A stretch of 64,000 nucleotides of DNA from Leptidea sinapis (lineage: Eukaryota > Arthropoda > Insecta > Lepidoptera > Pieridae). Positions 1 to 13,137 of the stretch are shown here, in pieces. Under the pieces are notes generated by a model, which saw only the letters and a list, made by a program, of their open reading frames with translations, was not told the origin of the DNA and ran no database searches. Numbering within the stretch: position 1 is the first letter of the stretch; the number at the start of each line of letters is the position of its first letter. The position numbers and the translations under genes were made by a program. The stretch is from the NCBI RefSeq assembly GCF_905404315.1, contig NC_066280.1:11913001-11977000 (forward strand), written 5' to 3'.

Positions 1-660
1 TTGCCAATTTCATGGTCATCTGGAGGGCAAAGCCAAATTGGCTTCAAAGAAATTGGGCGTCATTAATAGAGCACGGCAATACTTGAAGCCGGTCACATAC
101 TAGCGCTCTACAAATCGCAGGTCCGGCCACACATGGAGTATTGCTGTCATCTCTGGTCTGGCGCACCCCAGTATCAGCTCGATCCATTTGACCCCGTGCA
201 ACGTAGAGCAGCTTGAATTGTGGGGGACCCAGTGCTCTGTGAACGGCTGGATCACTTGGCGTTGCGTAGAGAAGTCGCTTCATTGTGTGTCTTCTACCGC
301 ATTTATCACGGGGAGTGTTCCGAAGAGCTGTTTAACCTGATTCCTGCCGCCGAATTCCACCTTCGCACAACACGCCACAAGTTAGGATATCATCCTCACC
401 ATCTGGATGTGTGGCGGTCCTCCACAGTGCGGTTTTCAAGGAGCTTTCTTCCACGTACTACAAAGCTGTGGAATGAACTTCCTTGTGCGGTGTTTCCGGG
501 ACGATACGACATGGGTACGTTCAAAAAAATTGCGTACACCTTCCTTAAAGGCCGGCAACGCTCCTGTGATTCCTCTGGTGTTGCAAGAGATTGTGGGCGG
601 CGGTGGTTAACAACAGGTGACCCATACACTCGTTTGTCCTCCTATTCCATAAAAAAAAAG
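1..660 (+). pseudogene. Jockey-like LINE 3' end (reverse transcriptase C-terminus), decayed
   Basis: The region codes, with frame breaks and an in-frame TGA near 214, for the C-terminal part of a jockey-type non-LTR polyprotein: GDPVLCERLDHLALRRE, then CVFYRIYHGECSEELFNLIP, then SFLPRTTKLWNELPCAVFPG. It ends in an A-run at about 652-659, the poly(A) tail of the element. The 5' side runs off the window. Related tails lie at 42657-43075, 59644-60060 and, reversed, at 50482-50615. Confidence 0.85.
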
Positions 661-1325
661 CGTGCCACACTGTATATGAGACATTATCTCATGAAATAAA
701 AGCCAACTCATAAAAAAGCAGAACACAAACTATAATAACATCATCCATGTAAACAAAAATATTCATAAAAATGTTCATCAAATAAAACTACTGGGCCAAA
801 CTATGTCAAAAAGCAATGTATAATATATGGGGAGCAAATGGCAAACATTTCGCATCAAAATAAACAAGAATCACGAAAATCGGATAATAAATATCAGTGT
901 AATCGGAGTACATATTCATATTCCTCGTATTTTCGAAGTCGGTTAAAAATGATAGATTTTTAAAACAAGACCTCACTTGACGTACTTACAATAGCAATAT
1001 GTATTATTAAATATAACATCAACTTGTTTCAGATTCATAGCTCAATGCACAGAGCGCACATTGAACTTATATCTGTGGGCGACAAGCGAATACAGCCACA
1101 TGGTTCCTGCTATCGGTGAGCCCCACATACTCAGCCCCGAGGGACTTGATGCATTTCTATGAACAATACACCGGACACCTATTTATAAAGAGTCGAAATA
1201 TTTTAAATTAATTTTTCCTGGGGCAGGTTGTTCCCTTCCCTAAGTATTGGCAGCTGTAGTTGTCAAGAGCTGCTTGGTATTACAGGTCGATCCTGTCATC
1301 ACAGAAATTTATTGATTTAGCTTTA

Positions 1326-1640
1326 TATCTAATATATAAAATTCTCATGTCATGGTGTTAAACATTGAACTCCTCCGAAACGGCTTGACCGATTCTCATG
1401 AAATTTTGAGGGCATATTGGGTAGGTCTGAGAATCGGACAACATCTATTTTTAATCCCCCTAAATGTTAAAAAAAAATCGTGTGGACCGGGACCCACACG
1501 AATTTTTTTTTTTTAATTTTTTTGACATTTTTTTTTAAATTTGTTTGATTATGAGTCACGATCCCATCTACGATCAACAGTTACTTTTGTATCGCGATTT
1601 TAATATCGGCAATACAACGTTTGCTGGGTCAAATAGTATT
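1326..1640 (+). repeat. Repeat N copy
   Basis: Starts ctaatatataaaattctcat, contains ccgattctcatgaaattttg, and ends caatacaacgtttgctgggt. The 3' end is shared with repeat M. Confidence 0.65.
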
Positions 1641-1928
1641 ATAAACAATGAATTCAAGCTCTTGGTTGGTGCATCCAATATACGATAATTTATATTTATA
1701 TATTTAATTATTTATGAAATTATTTATATATTTATTACAAGACTCATATATTTGTAAAATAATTAATTCATTGTAAAATACTCTATTTGATTGAAAAGAT
1801 TGGGTTTTTCAGTTTCTTATATGTTCTTCTCACTAGCTTAACTTATTACGAATATAATATGGTAAATTCAGTAATTTAAAAGAAATATTTATTGCTGTTT
1901 GAACACGGTTTATTTGACTTTGAATAAT

Positions 1929-2110
1929 ACTAGCTGACCCAACAGACATTTTTCTGTTCTTAATAAAAAAAAAACTCTTGCGGGTGGAATTTTGTAAAAT
2001 ACGTTCTTATCTGACTTCTACTCGGCGAACGGAATATTCTTACCAAATTTCAAGTCTCTTCGCATTATGAATTACACAGATATTGTGATTAGTCAATATT
2101 TAGATGTAAA
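1929..2110. repeat. Repeat relic with actagctgaccc end
   Basis: Starts actagctgacccaacagaca, a terminus shared with repeats L, M and N (in reverse). The rest is diverged. Confidence 0.5.
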
Positions 2111-2489
2111 TCTTTCATGTAATATATCTGTTTCGTTTCAAATCCTATTTTAAATAGATTGTGTAAATATTTGAAGCTGTAAAATAGTTATTTGTAATAG
2201 TGGTAATGAATTTTTTGCTACTTCTTCTCATTAAAGTAAAATAATATTTTATATATCAGTTTAATGAAGAAGAATCAACCTGAGGAATATTGCGGGACAT
2301 GATCGCAATATTATTAATTGAAAAATGAATTCCAATAATCTCTAGAATAAAGATTTGAAAATAAAATATTCTTATGAAATAGCCATAAATTAAAAAAATA
2401 TATATACCTCGTCAAGTTCTAGAAATCTCGACACACATGTTCTGAGTGCGCTATTTTATGTGAAAATTTTAACACTTCAAGACCTATAT

Positions 2490-2862
2490 GGGTTTGATAT
2501 GCCCATTGCTTTCCCGGGGCATAAAAAGGATAGTCCCAGGCCCAAGGATGTCGTTAGAGGCGACTAAGGGCTAATTTACCAGTGGGAGGCTCCTTTGCAG
2601 AGAATGCTGATTATGGGTACCATAACGGCGCCTAATATTGGCGTGAAGCAGTGATGTGTAAACATTAGTGTTTCGGTCTGAAGGGAATTTACTGGGCAAA
2701 TGAGACTTAACATCTTATGTCTCAAGGTGACGAGCGCCGCTCAGAATTTTTTGTGTTTTTCATGAATCCTGACCGGTACTGCATTGTAATAGGCAGGGCG
2801 TATCAATTACCATCAACTCAACGTCCTGCTCGCCTAGTCCCTTATTGTCTTAAAAAAATATA
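2490..2862 (-). repeat. Dispersed repeat B (gacgagcagg family)
   Basis: The longest of about nine copies. Shared landmarks are the gacgagacgagcaggacgtt motif, the gagcggcact hairpin arms, gagacataagatgttaagtc, and the gtttacacattactgcttca segment. The plus-strand copies start with a T-run followed by ttttatgaaaataagggacg. I take it as a LINE 3' end or SINE-like family; no coding capacity is visible. Confidence 0.75.
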
Positions 2863-3071
2863 ACCAATAATGTTTGTTAATTTATTAAATTAAATTAGGT
2901 AAATATTTAATTTTAGTATAGATTTTGTACATAAAAATTAATACTTCTATAACATGGTATTTTGTAATTGTTGTAGGTACATCGTATTGTTAGTTTACGT
3001 TGTAAGTTTGTTCCACACATCGTATAGGCGGCTTTGATCGATAATGACTCCCTATCTGCCGATGTGGCGAT

Positions 3072-3600
3072 TGAAAAGAGCGATTCACTTGATTGTATGA
3101 AACGTGCAGTCATTGATAGATTGACAGATGACAGCTAAAATCTTGTAAAAAAAGGAGAGGGCCGAAATCCACTTCGATTTAAGCGACTGTTCGCTTTCAA
3201 ACTTAGCCGGATTATACTTTGTCGCCAAGCGCCATACTGTAATTCATTGACCTCTACTATATACCACTGGACTGGCGGCTGTCAAAGTGCTTTTGTGCCT
3301 GTTTGACAACCTCAGCTAAACAAATAAAACGAAAACAGAACGAAATCAATTCAAAATGTAAAAATATTTCTGAATATTGTACGTTCCTTCGCAGCCATTT
3401 GTATTATACGTCAAAATTAGTTCTCTGGACGCTCGCGAGTGGCGCTTCAAATAGGCAAAAAAAAGTTGCTGTCAAACATATGGAATAACCTGTCCAGTGG
3501 TATTTATACAGGTCATTGCTGTAAATACAAAACTAAATTTCAATTTTTACTTGGGCAGCCTCTCCTACCTCTTATTACGTAGTATTTATATCCTCTTTGC
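3072..3600. mobile_element. MITE C, interrupted by MITE B
   Basis: The left part (gattcacttgattgtatgaa, cgtgcagtcattgatag) runs to 3247. The right part (tttacttgggcagcctctcc, cttattacgtagt) resumes after 3515. Confidence 0.7.
3248..3515. mobile_element. MITE B copy, internally deleted, nested in MITE C
   Basis: Terminal inverted repeats run tgacctctactatataccac then tggac on the left and gtccagtggtatttatacag then gtca on the right. It lies inside MITE C (3072-3600). Four copies are in the window. Confidence 0.82.
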
Positions 3601-3699
3601 ATGCGTGGCATGCTCGAATAAGCGCTTTCATAGATCAACGCTGTCAACGTGATGGTGAGCTGCGCTATGGTTGTACATAGGGTTCATATTACGTAAACA

Positions 3700-4085
3700 T
3701 AAACCTAAACCCTAAACGTACAGTTTGTACCAACAACATATTTAAAGATAATCGTAGCCGTACTAACCTAGCATATCACTCTTGCATCAATCGTATTTGT
3801 CGCCAATTTAATACAGTTTGTCAAAATAATCAGCAACTCAATTTATTTAATTCCACATCAACCTGCTTTCGTCATAATGTCATTGACTGATTGCGTAAGG
3901 GAGCTAATTTGTAAAAATTACTATTATTTTTGTAACACTACTTTAAATAATCTGTGTGTTTCTAAATCTTTTGTACATGCCAGTTATTTATATTTTTGCT
4001 ATGTGTCTTTTAAGTCTCCTTGTTGATATATATACATTTGTGCATAAATATTGTTGGTTTGTCGAATAAAGTAAAATAAATAAAT
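3700..4085 (+). pseudogene. LINE 3' relic
   Basis: One frame reads NNIFKDNRSRTNLAYHSCIN then RICRQFNTVC, resembling the ends of jockey/CR1-like polyproteins. It is followed by a UTR and an aataaagtaaaataaataaa tail near 4067-4088. The assignment is by pattern only. Confidence 0.45.
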
Positions 4086-4462
4086 AAATATTCCTGTATA
4101 TTGTGCTGCAGTAGAAACGTAAACCTACTTTAAATAGAAAAATGGAGACGAAGGTTGAAGATGAAAAAGAATGATATAACTGTAGATTGCTACATTGTGA
4201 ACATAAAAGGCATAATCGCAACAGAGTCAGCATCGATCAAAGTTTCTGCGAGTAGATCCGATCTAATATAAACCTACTGGCGGGCCGGTAGGTAATGTAA
4301 TTTATATAAATGTTTAATAATGCCAAAAATATTTTGTACTACACCTCGGAATATTTCTTAATTGTATTGTTGTAACAGCTGAACGGAAGCTGCGTCATTC
4401 ACTTCGTCAATGCCGTCAACTCCGTCAAGGACATCCCAGCGAAACTAGCACACTAGAACTAA

Positions 4463-5080
4463 GAAAAAAGCGATTCACTCGATTGTATAACGGCTGTTTT
4501 CAATAACCAATCTATTATTTATTCATTATTCTCTTAGTATAACTTACTAGAGGTACACAAATCTATCCTTGTACGCTTACTTACATTTCAAAAACCTATC
4601 GACAGATAGTATTTGTCTATCGGCCGTTTTCAATAACCTATCTATCCATAGTTTAACATACTAGATGTAGACAAATCTATACTTGTACGCTTACTTACAT
4701 TTCAATAACCTATCGACATAAAGCAATGGGCTAAAACTATATTGGACATAAATATGGATAGATAAGATCTTGTCATTAAACGGTGACAGTAATGTATCCG
4801 TAACTAGAGATACGTTATTGAAAACGGCCGTAAAACGTGCAGTCATTGATAGATCGACAGATGACGGCTATAATCTTGTTAAAAACGGAGAAAGCCGAAA
4901 TCCACTACGTTTAAAGCAACTGTTGGCTTTCAAAGTTAGCCTGATTTTACTTCGTCGCCAATCGCATACTGTAATTACTACTATTTCAAACTTATGTCAA
5001 ATGACTGCACGTTTCATACTAAACTAATTTAAATTTTCACTTCGGCAGTGCCGCCTCTTATTACGTAGTGTGTAAACACG
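4463..5080. mobile_element. MITE C, interrupted by MITE D
   Basis: The left 26 bp (aagcgattcactcgattgta) are separated from aacgtgcagtcattgatag at 4833 by D elements. The rest runs to the ttattacgtagtgtg end near 5075. The right half holds an inverted cgtttcat / atgaaacg terminus pair. Confidence 0.75.
4489..4832. mobile_element. MITE D, one full copy plus a partial copy
   Basis: The full copy is 4621-4830 with ends cggccgttttcaataac and gttattgaaaacggccg, a perfect 17-bp inverted repeat. A left-half copy precedes it (4491-4620). Together they interrupt MITE C. Confidence 0.82.
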
Positions 5081-5632
5081 GGTAGTATATATAGGTAGGT
5101 ATAGTAGTATTTGAATACGGACGGAAAAAGGTCCATTCTGGTTATGTTTCGTGGGGAGGAATCAATTTCTGATAGGTTCTTCATTTGTTATCATGCCTGG
5201 CTTCTGAATATTTTGACAGCTAACGTTAGTAACGGCTAGATATGATTTGTATAACACTATTTGATAGCCTTTTGTAATCTTTATCAAAAAGAGTTCTAAT
5301 AGCTCTTTGTCCAAAGCCGTTAATAAATTTAAAAAAAAAATAGCTCTCTCTATGTTCAATAAGTAAAACTCGTGTTTGCTGAATTGATAATAATTTGTGT
5401 TTTATTTTTCTCGTCGATGTAGTATAAAGCTCCGTCTATCACTATGAGAGAAACTTCGATTTCCGAGTCGGGTGTATTCCCATAAGTTTTAGTTTGTACA
5501 AACAGCATCTTCGTGGGATTTGCACTCTTCCATGGTGAACATTGTGCTAGGATACCTAAAGATTGTTAAATCTCAAAGTATTATTAAATTATGTATTTAT
5601 TTTACTTATTTATTAATAATAACTATTATACC

Positions 5633-5860
5633 TTAGATTATTTATACGTCTTTATAGAACCTCTTGCTCCTAGACAACCGATGAAAACAGGCCACGTTCA
5701 TTACTTTAGTGTGCGTGACAAGCTGCGTCTTACACCCGCGATTTGTATGTCACTTTATATAAGTGCGTGCATTGGTCAAAATAGAGGTGAACTGTCGACC
5801 TCAATTTTTTTCGACGTTTTCACAGCTGTCACAGTCTTTCTAGACGTATAAATGATCTAA
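5633..5860. mobile_element. MITE E copy, complete
   Basis: Ends ttagattatttatacgtct and agacgtataaatgatctaa form an inverted repeat. The interior carries the acacccgcgatttgtatgtc and tttcacagctgtcacagtct segments. Confidence 0.8.
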
Positions 5861-5864
5861 GTAT

Positions 5865-6900
5865 TAGCTAAGTTGTTACATTTAAGATATTATGTTTTGA
5901 ATTATGTTATGTTACACCTCAATAGTTGGAAAATTGTAAATATTATATTTATTCTAAATTTAAAAAATCTGTGATAACTGTAAATATTTTATGTGCTTAC
6001 ACAGCAAGAAGAATTAATATAAAATGTAAATTAATTTTATTCAGAAAATGCAAATATTCCCGAATTTTGAACGAGATTGTAACTAAATTATATTTAATTC
6101 AATTCATATCGCTAATAAAATGAATTATGCCTAGTATGTTGCCTGTAGTCTATACTATTAATTGAAGCTCGTTATCGAATCCCTTACATTTATGATTTTA
6201 CTACAGTTGTTTATATAGTTGTCCAAAAGGCTTAGATTAAGTATTGATCTCCGCGGCGCTCCAACTAGATAACGCACTACCTAAGAACAATAGGTCTTTT
6301 ATTGCAACAACTATTAGATGCTTGTGTGCGTGGCATCTTGACACGCAATGCAATCTTTCAAAATTTGTAACATACGCTTCGTGTTATTTTACATTGAAAT
6401 TAATAAAATACAAAATACTTACTGATGATATGTGATCCCAGTGTCTTTCTTATTTCTTGTAGTAGGTATTATTTTTACAAAGTTTTACTACGCAACCCAT
6501 TTTAGTTTCAATTATTATTAGCAAAGTTTAACAGAACAAATGGCACGTCAACGTCACACATTGTTCGAGACTGGGTCGAGTACGCGCACTTGGGCGTAGT
6601 ATTAGTTGCCACACTTTGCGACTTCGCCTGCGGTATCGAGTTGAAGCGCTGCGGAGACCAATCCTTAATCTAAGCCAAAAAGTGATATTAGATAGACATT
6701 TGCATCATAATTATTGTATAATATTAGAATGTTTTTAATTATCCTTATTAAGCGCACAATTAAATATTACAAATGAATCACATTCTATATAAGCAATAGT
6801 TGACAATGTTGAGTCCATAGACTTATAAAATACAATCGTACAGACACACCGATACTAATAATATTAATTGTCAATGTGTGTTTATTCAAAATACTAATGA
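5865..6900. other. No gene seen
   Basis: AT-rich DNA between MITEs E and B. A GC-richer patch at 6545-6660 has no coding frame I can recognise. Confidence 0.5.
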
Positions 6901-6903
6901 ACT

Positions 6904-7283
6904 TTAAACCACTGGACTGGCGGCTGTCAAAGTGCTTTTGTGCCTGTTTGATATTCGCCATTTTGGCGCTGTTGGCCATGTAGCGAGAGTCTGCGGTACT
7001 AAAACTAGTGATGACAACCTCAGCAAACATCGATAGATGATGGGAAACTATTTACAAAAATAAAATTATGTACTTTATTACGTTGATTCTTGAATACACC
7101 GAAAACGAACGATATTAATTCAAAATTCAAAAATACTTACAGTATTGTACGTTCCTTCGCAGCCATTTGTATTAAACGTCAAAATTAGTTCTCTGGACAC
7201 TCGTGAGTGGCGCTTGAAATAGGCACAAAAAATTTGCTGTCAAACATATGAAACAGCATGTCCAGGTCCATTTATACAGGTCA
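6904..7283. mobile_element. MITE B copy
   Basis: About 380 bp with internal landmarks gccatgtagcgagagtctgc and gtacgttccttcgcagccat. The left terminus is degraded, and the right one has lost two bases of the ccagtggt motif. Confidence 0.82.
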
Positions 7284-7640
7284 ATAAGCTAATGTAAAGC
7301 ATAGCTGACTGGTTTCGACTTCAAAATCGGTTACAGTTTCAATAGAGTTAGAAATATTATCTGTTGACCGCTTTGTTTACGCTAGGATATTTTAAGTGTA
7401 TGGTTGAGCCCTGAGTTTGCTCTGTCTATTTGAGCTTTGTTTGGCTCAAGGTCTTTCATGTAAGGTCATTCTATAGTCACGTTGAAGGCTCCTAAATTGT
7501 CTTCCATGCATTTCCATAATTTATCCAATATCTATATTGCAATAAAAGCATCTACATTGATACTTATGTTTTTATTATATTTTAATAAATCCTATTCCCA
7601 CAGATTACACAAAAGAGTGCCGGACAGTGATCGTTTACGT

Positions 7641-7945
7641 CTTACATCATTTATACGTCTATATAGACTGTGACAGCTATGAAAACGTAGAAAAAATTGA
7701 GGCGGTGCAGGCACACAAACAAATAGGTGTTCTAAGCTTGGTGGTCTCGTTTAACGTGAAATTGGCTAAATTTTCGTATACATTCCACAGAAACCACAGT
7801 AGAAAGAATAGAATTGAACACAAAGTGACATACAAATCGCGAGTGTAAGCCGTAGCTTGTATCGCACACTAAAGTAATAAACCTGCCTTTTTTCATCGGT
7901 TGTCTAACAGCAAAAGGGTCCATCTAGACGTATAAGTTATCTAAG
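7641..7945. mobile_element. MITE E copy, complete
   Basis: Opposite orientation to 5633-5860, with both ends present (catttatacgtctatatagact; tctagacgtataagttatct). Confidence 0.78.
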
Positions 7946-7949
7946 ACTT

Positions 7950-9575
7950 AGGTATGTTACGCATGACTTAACAGAACAGCTGTGGAGCTGTCAAGTCCAT
8001 ATGCCATAATCTATAAAATGTCTGAGTGTGTACCAGTATACGAAAGAAATAGTTAAAGTACTTTAATGGTATTCAAAAGTGTTTATAAATTTACCGCTAT
8101 TTATTTTATCGGCACGTCTCACAATAATTTCTTCGAAAAAGTGCGAATTTAATAGGGAATATACATACCTAATTCAACTAAAACAGTCAGTTATGTGATA
8201 TTTTGCGTAATTTGTTAGAGCGTAGCTATTAGCGTAATTGGCTGAAAAGCAGTGCTGTTGGACCAGCTACATGATTCACTGCGCCCCGCCTGGTTCTTTC
8301 ATCCGCTGCATCGTTGCCCAGTGAACGAAAGTGTCCCTTAATCTGTTTGTATAGTCACCACGTTATCAGACGCAATTTTCTCCAAGGTTTGGCGCTACTT
8401 GTAGATTAGCACCGAGATCACGGTATTATTCTTCAGCGCGGGCAGTAAAGAGATACTATCGGAAAGAATTCTGAAACTGTCCGGTTGCGGTTTCCTTGAC
8501 GGCTTCACACTCCCATTAGAAGATGGAGCTGTGCGTCCCCAAGGGTATTGTGATGTGTCTGTTAAGTTTCTATGAGAATATACCAGCGCCAATTCCGGAC
8601 TACAATTTATCGGACGTCTTGTGTAAATTCTCAATTCAATTATACCAGACTGGTCTACCTACCTCTTCCTCGAATAGTAGATACGTGGTAATTTTGGAAG
8701 ATACATGATTTAGGCTAACGAAAGGGTGTCCTCGTCAATTTACATGCAGAACAGATTTAGATGTAGAGCCCACACGTCGCTTCTTGTTGAATATGGTTGT
8801 GTTTGCCCCACTATGATATCTAGAACGGACGTTGGCGTCCCTATTGCTCTTGCAAGATGAGATCCCAGGCTACCAATCATCCTCTCCATAGGAGAATAAA
8901 TGATAATTAATCTTTTTCCCGCTTGTGTTCAATATGCTTGTGCCTGACCAACTTACAGTCCAAAGCAAGGCTCAATACAGTATTGAACAGCTATGGTAGG
9001 TGTTAGTAGATATAATAAACTCCGTCTTTTGGGTAAAACTGCTTTGCATATCCTCAAATTCCTAAAATAGCAAGATTTTCTGCATAGCCTACTCAGTAAA
9101 ATCTCATTCATTTAATAATGCGATAGTTCATCTACCATGAGGCTCCATAACTGAAGAGAGGATGTCAAGCCTCTTGCACCACATCTCAATGAATCAATAA
9201 TATTATTCAGCACTTGGATACTTACATACACTTGTACATTTCAAAATATATAAAATTGTGAAAGTCATTCAATAGAAAAGATATTTAATTTTGAGTAATA
9301 AGTACCCCCAAATAAATTACTCTGTGCTTGATTGGGTTGGACTTTTCTTTTTTCTCCTTTAATTAACGGAGTCTTGCACTGACGGGCAACCTCCAGGTAG
9401 TAGAGAGACACTTGAAGAATTTGCATTCTAATACTTTTTTTTTTAATAAAAAGGTGTGTTGACGTGACTTCTCTCTCCCACGTGAGATGCGTTAGGTTCG
9501 TCTCGATCCCCAACACCTTTTATTTTTTAAATTATTGACATCCTAATCCATATTATAATATTATCCTCCAACTGG
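7950..9575. other. No gene recognised
   Basis: Unassigned DNA. Short frames at 8395-8708 on both strands have mixed composition and no motif. 8270-8560 is less AT-rich than its surroundings and could be an old element interior. Confidence 0.45.
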
Positions 9576-9800
9576 TATTCTTTTCCCATGATGGCCTAAT
9601 ACTACCTAACTACGTCACGATATAATATATGTCACACTGACAGGTGACAGCTCGCCATTTTATAGTCACTGTCGTGTCACTCACATCTACAGCAAGTCAA
9701 TAGCGTTGTTTCACTCGAAAACAGTTTGAGAACAGTCGTCGCAACTGATGACGAATTCTTAGGCCGATCACGTGACCCAGCTATGACGGGAAAATAATAC
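9576..9800. mobile_element. MITE I copy
   Basis: Ends ggtattcttttcccatgatg and agctatgacgggaaa. Shares gtcacactgacaggtgacag and ctcgccattttat with the reversed copy at 35505-35697. Confidence 0.7.
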
Positions 9801-10560
9801 AAGGCGTTATATATATTTATACCATGTCGATGTGTTATGTACTGAGTCTGTCTCAAATCAACTGTAACATTTATTGAATGTGGCTGTCGGAGGCATGTTC
9901 ACCGTCTCCTGCAAAAGCACTGGATGAACAATATACCACCGCTGCGACCCCGGCAAGGTTTGAAGAAAACAAAACATACAATTTCGATTAATTTATTATA
10001 ATGTGCGAAGTTAAAATATATTTATAATAATAAAGCATCTCAAACACGGACGCGCACCATTCATCTTTCAACGATTTCACTTCTATACAAAAACAAATTC
10101 ATTAAAGCAAAGAAGGTTAGTCGGTGTCGGCGGTCCGACGGAACAATATTAGAGATTTGAGTACAACCAACGTTACGGCCTCTGATACAGAGCCACATTG
10201 TTCGTTATCAACAGCTAATACATACATACATACAACTAACTTCATAAGCGGCGTTCAGTTCCCTTCCGACAGGCACAATCACATTAATGTATCAACTAGC
10301 TTAGTACAAATATAGCGTTTTACATAAATTAAGACAATACTAGAGTTATAAGTAAGCCCTCAGTCCGCGCTAGGCCGAACTATACCGGAGAATGGTTGGA
10401 AAGCACCAAGACAATGTAACGTAATAATTTTTTATTAATCGCATTCACAGATTACAATAAATTTAAACAAACAAAAGAAATGCAATCGAAGCGCCGAGCA
10501 ACCGCCAGGCATCAAGCTGGACTCTCACTACAGAACGGATAGCTAATAGTTCGTTGGCAC

Positions 10561-10944
10561 TGACCTCTACTATATACCACTGGACTGGCGGCTGTCAAAG
10601 TGATTTTGTGTCTGTTCGCTGTTGGCCATGTAGCGAGAGTCTGCGGTACTAAAACTAGTGATCTCTCATGACCTCAGCAGACATCGATAGATGGTGGGAA
10701 ACTATTTACAAAAATAAATGTAAACTTTATTACGTTGATTTTTGAAGTATAAATAACACGGAAATCAAACGAGATTAATTCAAAATTCAAAAATACTTTA
10801 GAGTATTGTACGTTCCTTTGCAGCCATTTGTATTATACTTCAAAATTAGTTATCTGGAAGCTCGCGAGTGGCGCTTCAAATAGGCACAAAAAATTTGCTG
10901 TCAAACACATGGAACAGCCTGTCCAGTGGTATTTACACAGGTCA
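10561..10944. mobile_element. MITE B copy, full length
   Basis: Both terminal inverted repeats are intact (tgacctctac left, acacaggtca right), 384 bp, no coding frame. Confidence 0.85.
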
Positions 10945-12130
10945 TTTGTTCGTGTTATCGATGCTTATTCCCTATTACATAATATGTCAATGTCTCGAAA
11001 TTGTCAGTCAAATATTTGTAAACCTAAGAATTTTAGTTGTCAGTGCCAAGGCGCAGTCCTGTATAGGTATTTATTGGTGCATGCCAGGGGACCAACTTTG
11101 GACCTGCCAAATGATTTCTACGAGTTTATCATAATTAAATTAAAACTTGCATCAGGCATGTGAAACGAACAAGTGACAAAGGAAATTACGTGAATAATGA
11201 AAAACAAAAGCAGACAGACCGACAGGTGTGAATAAAATAATAATGTAATTAGAAAAGGAAGAAAGATGTAAGATTAAATTAAAATTGATATTTATTTCGT
11301 CACAGTTCCATGATTAAAATATTTTCAAAGAACTCTATAAACCAATTGAAGTTTTAAGGCACATACAGCATACCTCGCGATTCTATACAACCGAAATAAT
11401 TAAAACCATATCCGATGTACTACAATGAAAGTCCAACTTTGAATAATTAAGTCTACATCTCAATCACAAACAATTAAGTGATAAATAAAAAAAAATGAAA
11501 AAATTATAAAGTAATGACTTTAACTTAATTAGTCTTTTACAATGTTTTGCTATTTTTTATTAAATGGCGATGATTTTACATTTTTAATGTTTCGACACAA
11601 CATGAGTAGTATCGTGTTAATAAAATGTGTATAGAAATTTATTTCACCGGTTTCGTGTTTACTTAATACCATCCACTCGCACCTACAACAGAAAATACAG
11701 GTTTAATATATCGCTAACAAATCGAGGAAACTTTTAATGCTAGATACAATCGGTAAGAGTATAATAACTTCTGTTAAATTTATCGTAACTCTAATTGGCT
11801 CGGCAAGGACTGTATCGCTAATTAAACTGATTAATAGGAGGTAGTCAGAACTCGGATCAAATCTTGAAACCTCATAGTGTGATCTCTTATCGCTGTCGTA
11901 CATTTAAGAGAGTACAATAAAACTATGGAGGATAGAACTAAGGAGAACAATCTCTGTATCAAGTGCTAACATCAAAAACTTTCAGTACTTTTCAAAAACC
12001 GCTATTACACTTCAAAGAGCTACCAGTACAAAATATAATAAATAGTAAAATAATACCTAGTCGTTTAAATCAGTAGGAGTTTTCTAACAACAATTATTAC
12101 ACAATTAAGTTTTATTACATATCTTAAACC
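10945..12130. other. No gene seen
   Basis: AT-rich, short frames only, no terminal repeats recognised. Confidence 0.5.
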
Positions 12131-12248
12131 TTAGATCATTTATACATTTTTAAAATTAAATTTATTAGAGTTTAGTCACACACACTAAAATATTAAACCT
12201 GGCTTGTTTTAATCGGTTGTCTAACAGGTTCTATCTACACCTAAGGAG
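12131..12248. mobile_element. MITE E, shortened copy
   Basis: Starts ttagatcatttatacat and ends near gttctatctacacctaagg; the middle is deleted. Confidence 0.55.
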
Positions 12249-12825
12249 CCATTTCACAATGTTCAAGTAAAGTAACAGATTGTCTTAGATAAATTACTAG
12301 CTACATAAAAGTTCCAGATAAAATCAGATAGCATTTCACAATCACTTCAACACCATGTTAATTTACTAAATGACTTATCTGGTGGGTCGGTTTGGCAACC
12401 TCAATAGTTCCGATTGCCAAAATGAATATATTTTAAAATCTGTTTCTTATACGAAATAACGTAACACAAGCCTCTTAATGAAAATTTTATTTCATATTTC
12501 ACAGTTTTTCTATTTGTATATATTTCTCAATAGCACAACTACCACTATTTTCACAATAACATCAATCATCACATAATTGTATTCCGCTTTCGTGTAACGA
12601 AATTTGAGAATGTCAACTAATCAATTGTCATGAGCCTTCCATAATTCTAAACATAAACAAACCATGTGCCAAACCTCATGTTAGTAAAGGACCTCAAGCG
12701 GGGATCTTAGCATTTATTCGAGTGCGTCAGAATAACATAAGAGAGACAAACCTTTCCTTTCATCATCAACATAATTTACAGTGTAAACATCCCAGAATGG
12801 CGCTAGAGTAGCGAGAAACTTACTA

Positions 12826-12990
12826 AGAAAAAAGTGATTCACTCGATTGCATGAAACGTGCAGTCATTGATAGACTAACAGATGACGGCTATAGCTTTTT
12901 ACTATTTCAAACTGATGTCAAATCACTGCACATTTCATACTAAACATAATTTAAATTTTTACTAAGGCATTTGCGCCTCTTACTTACATC
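12826..12990. mobile_element. MITE C, internally deleted
   Basis: Both ends are present (gattcactcgattgcatgaa; cactgcacatttcatactaa) but most of the middle is gone. Confidence 0.65.
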
Positions 12991-13137
12991 GTCTTTGATA
13001 AATGCGATACCAAGCCAATAACAGTTGCACTGGACAATGTTAGCACCTCTAGATCCCTTGGATGGGTTTACTTAGACACTTTTAGCTATAATGGAAGAGA
13101 GGTTTTCGGGCACGGTGGTGGATATAGATAAAATTAG

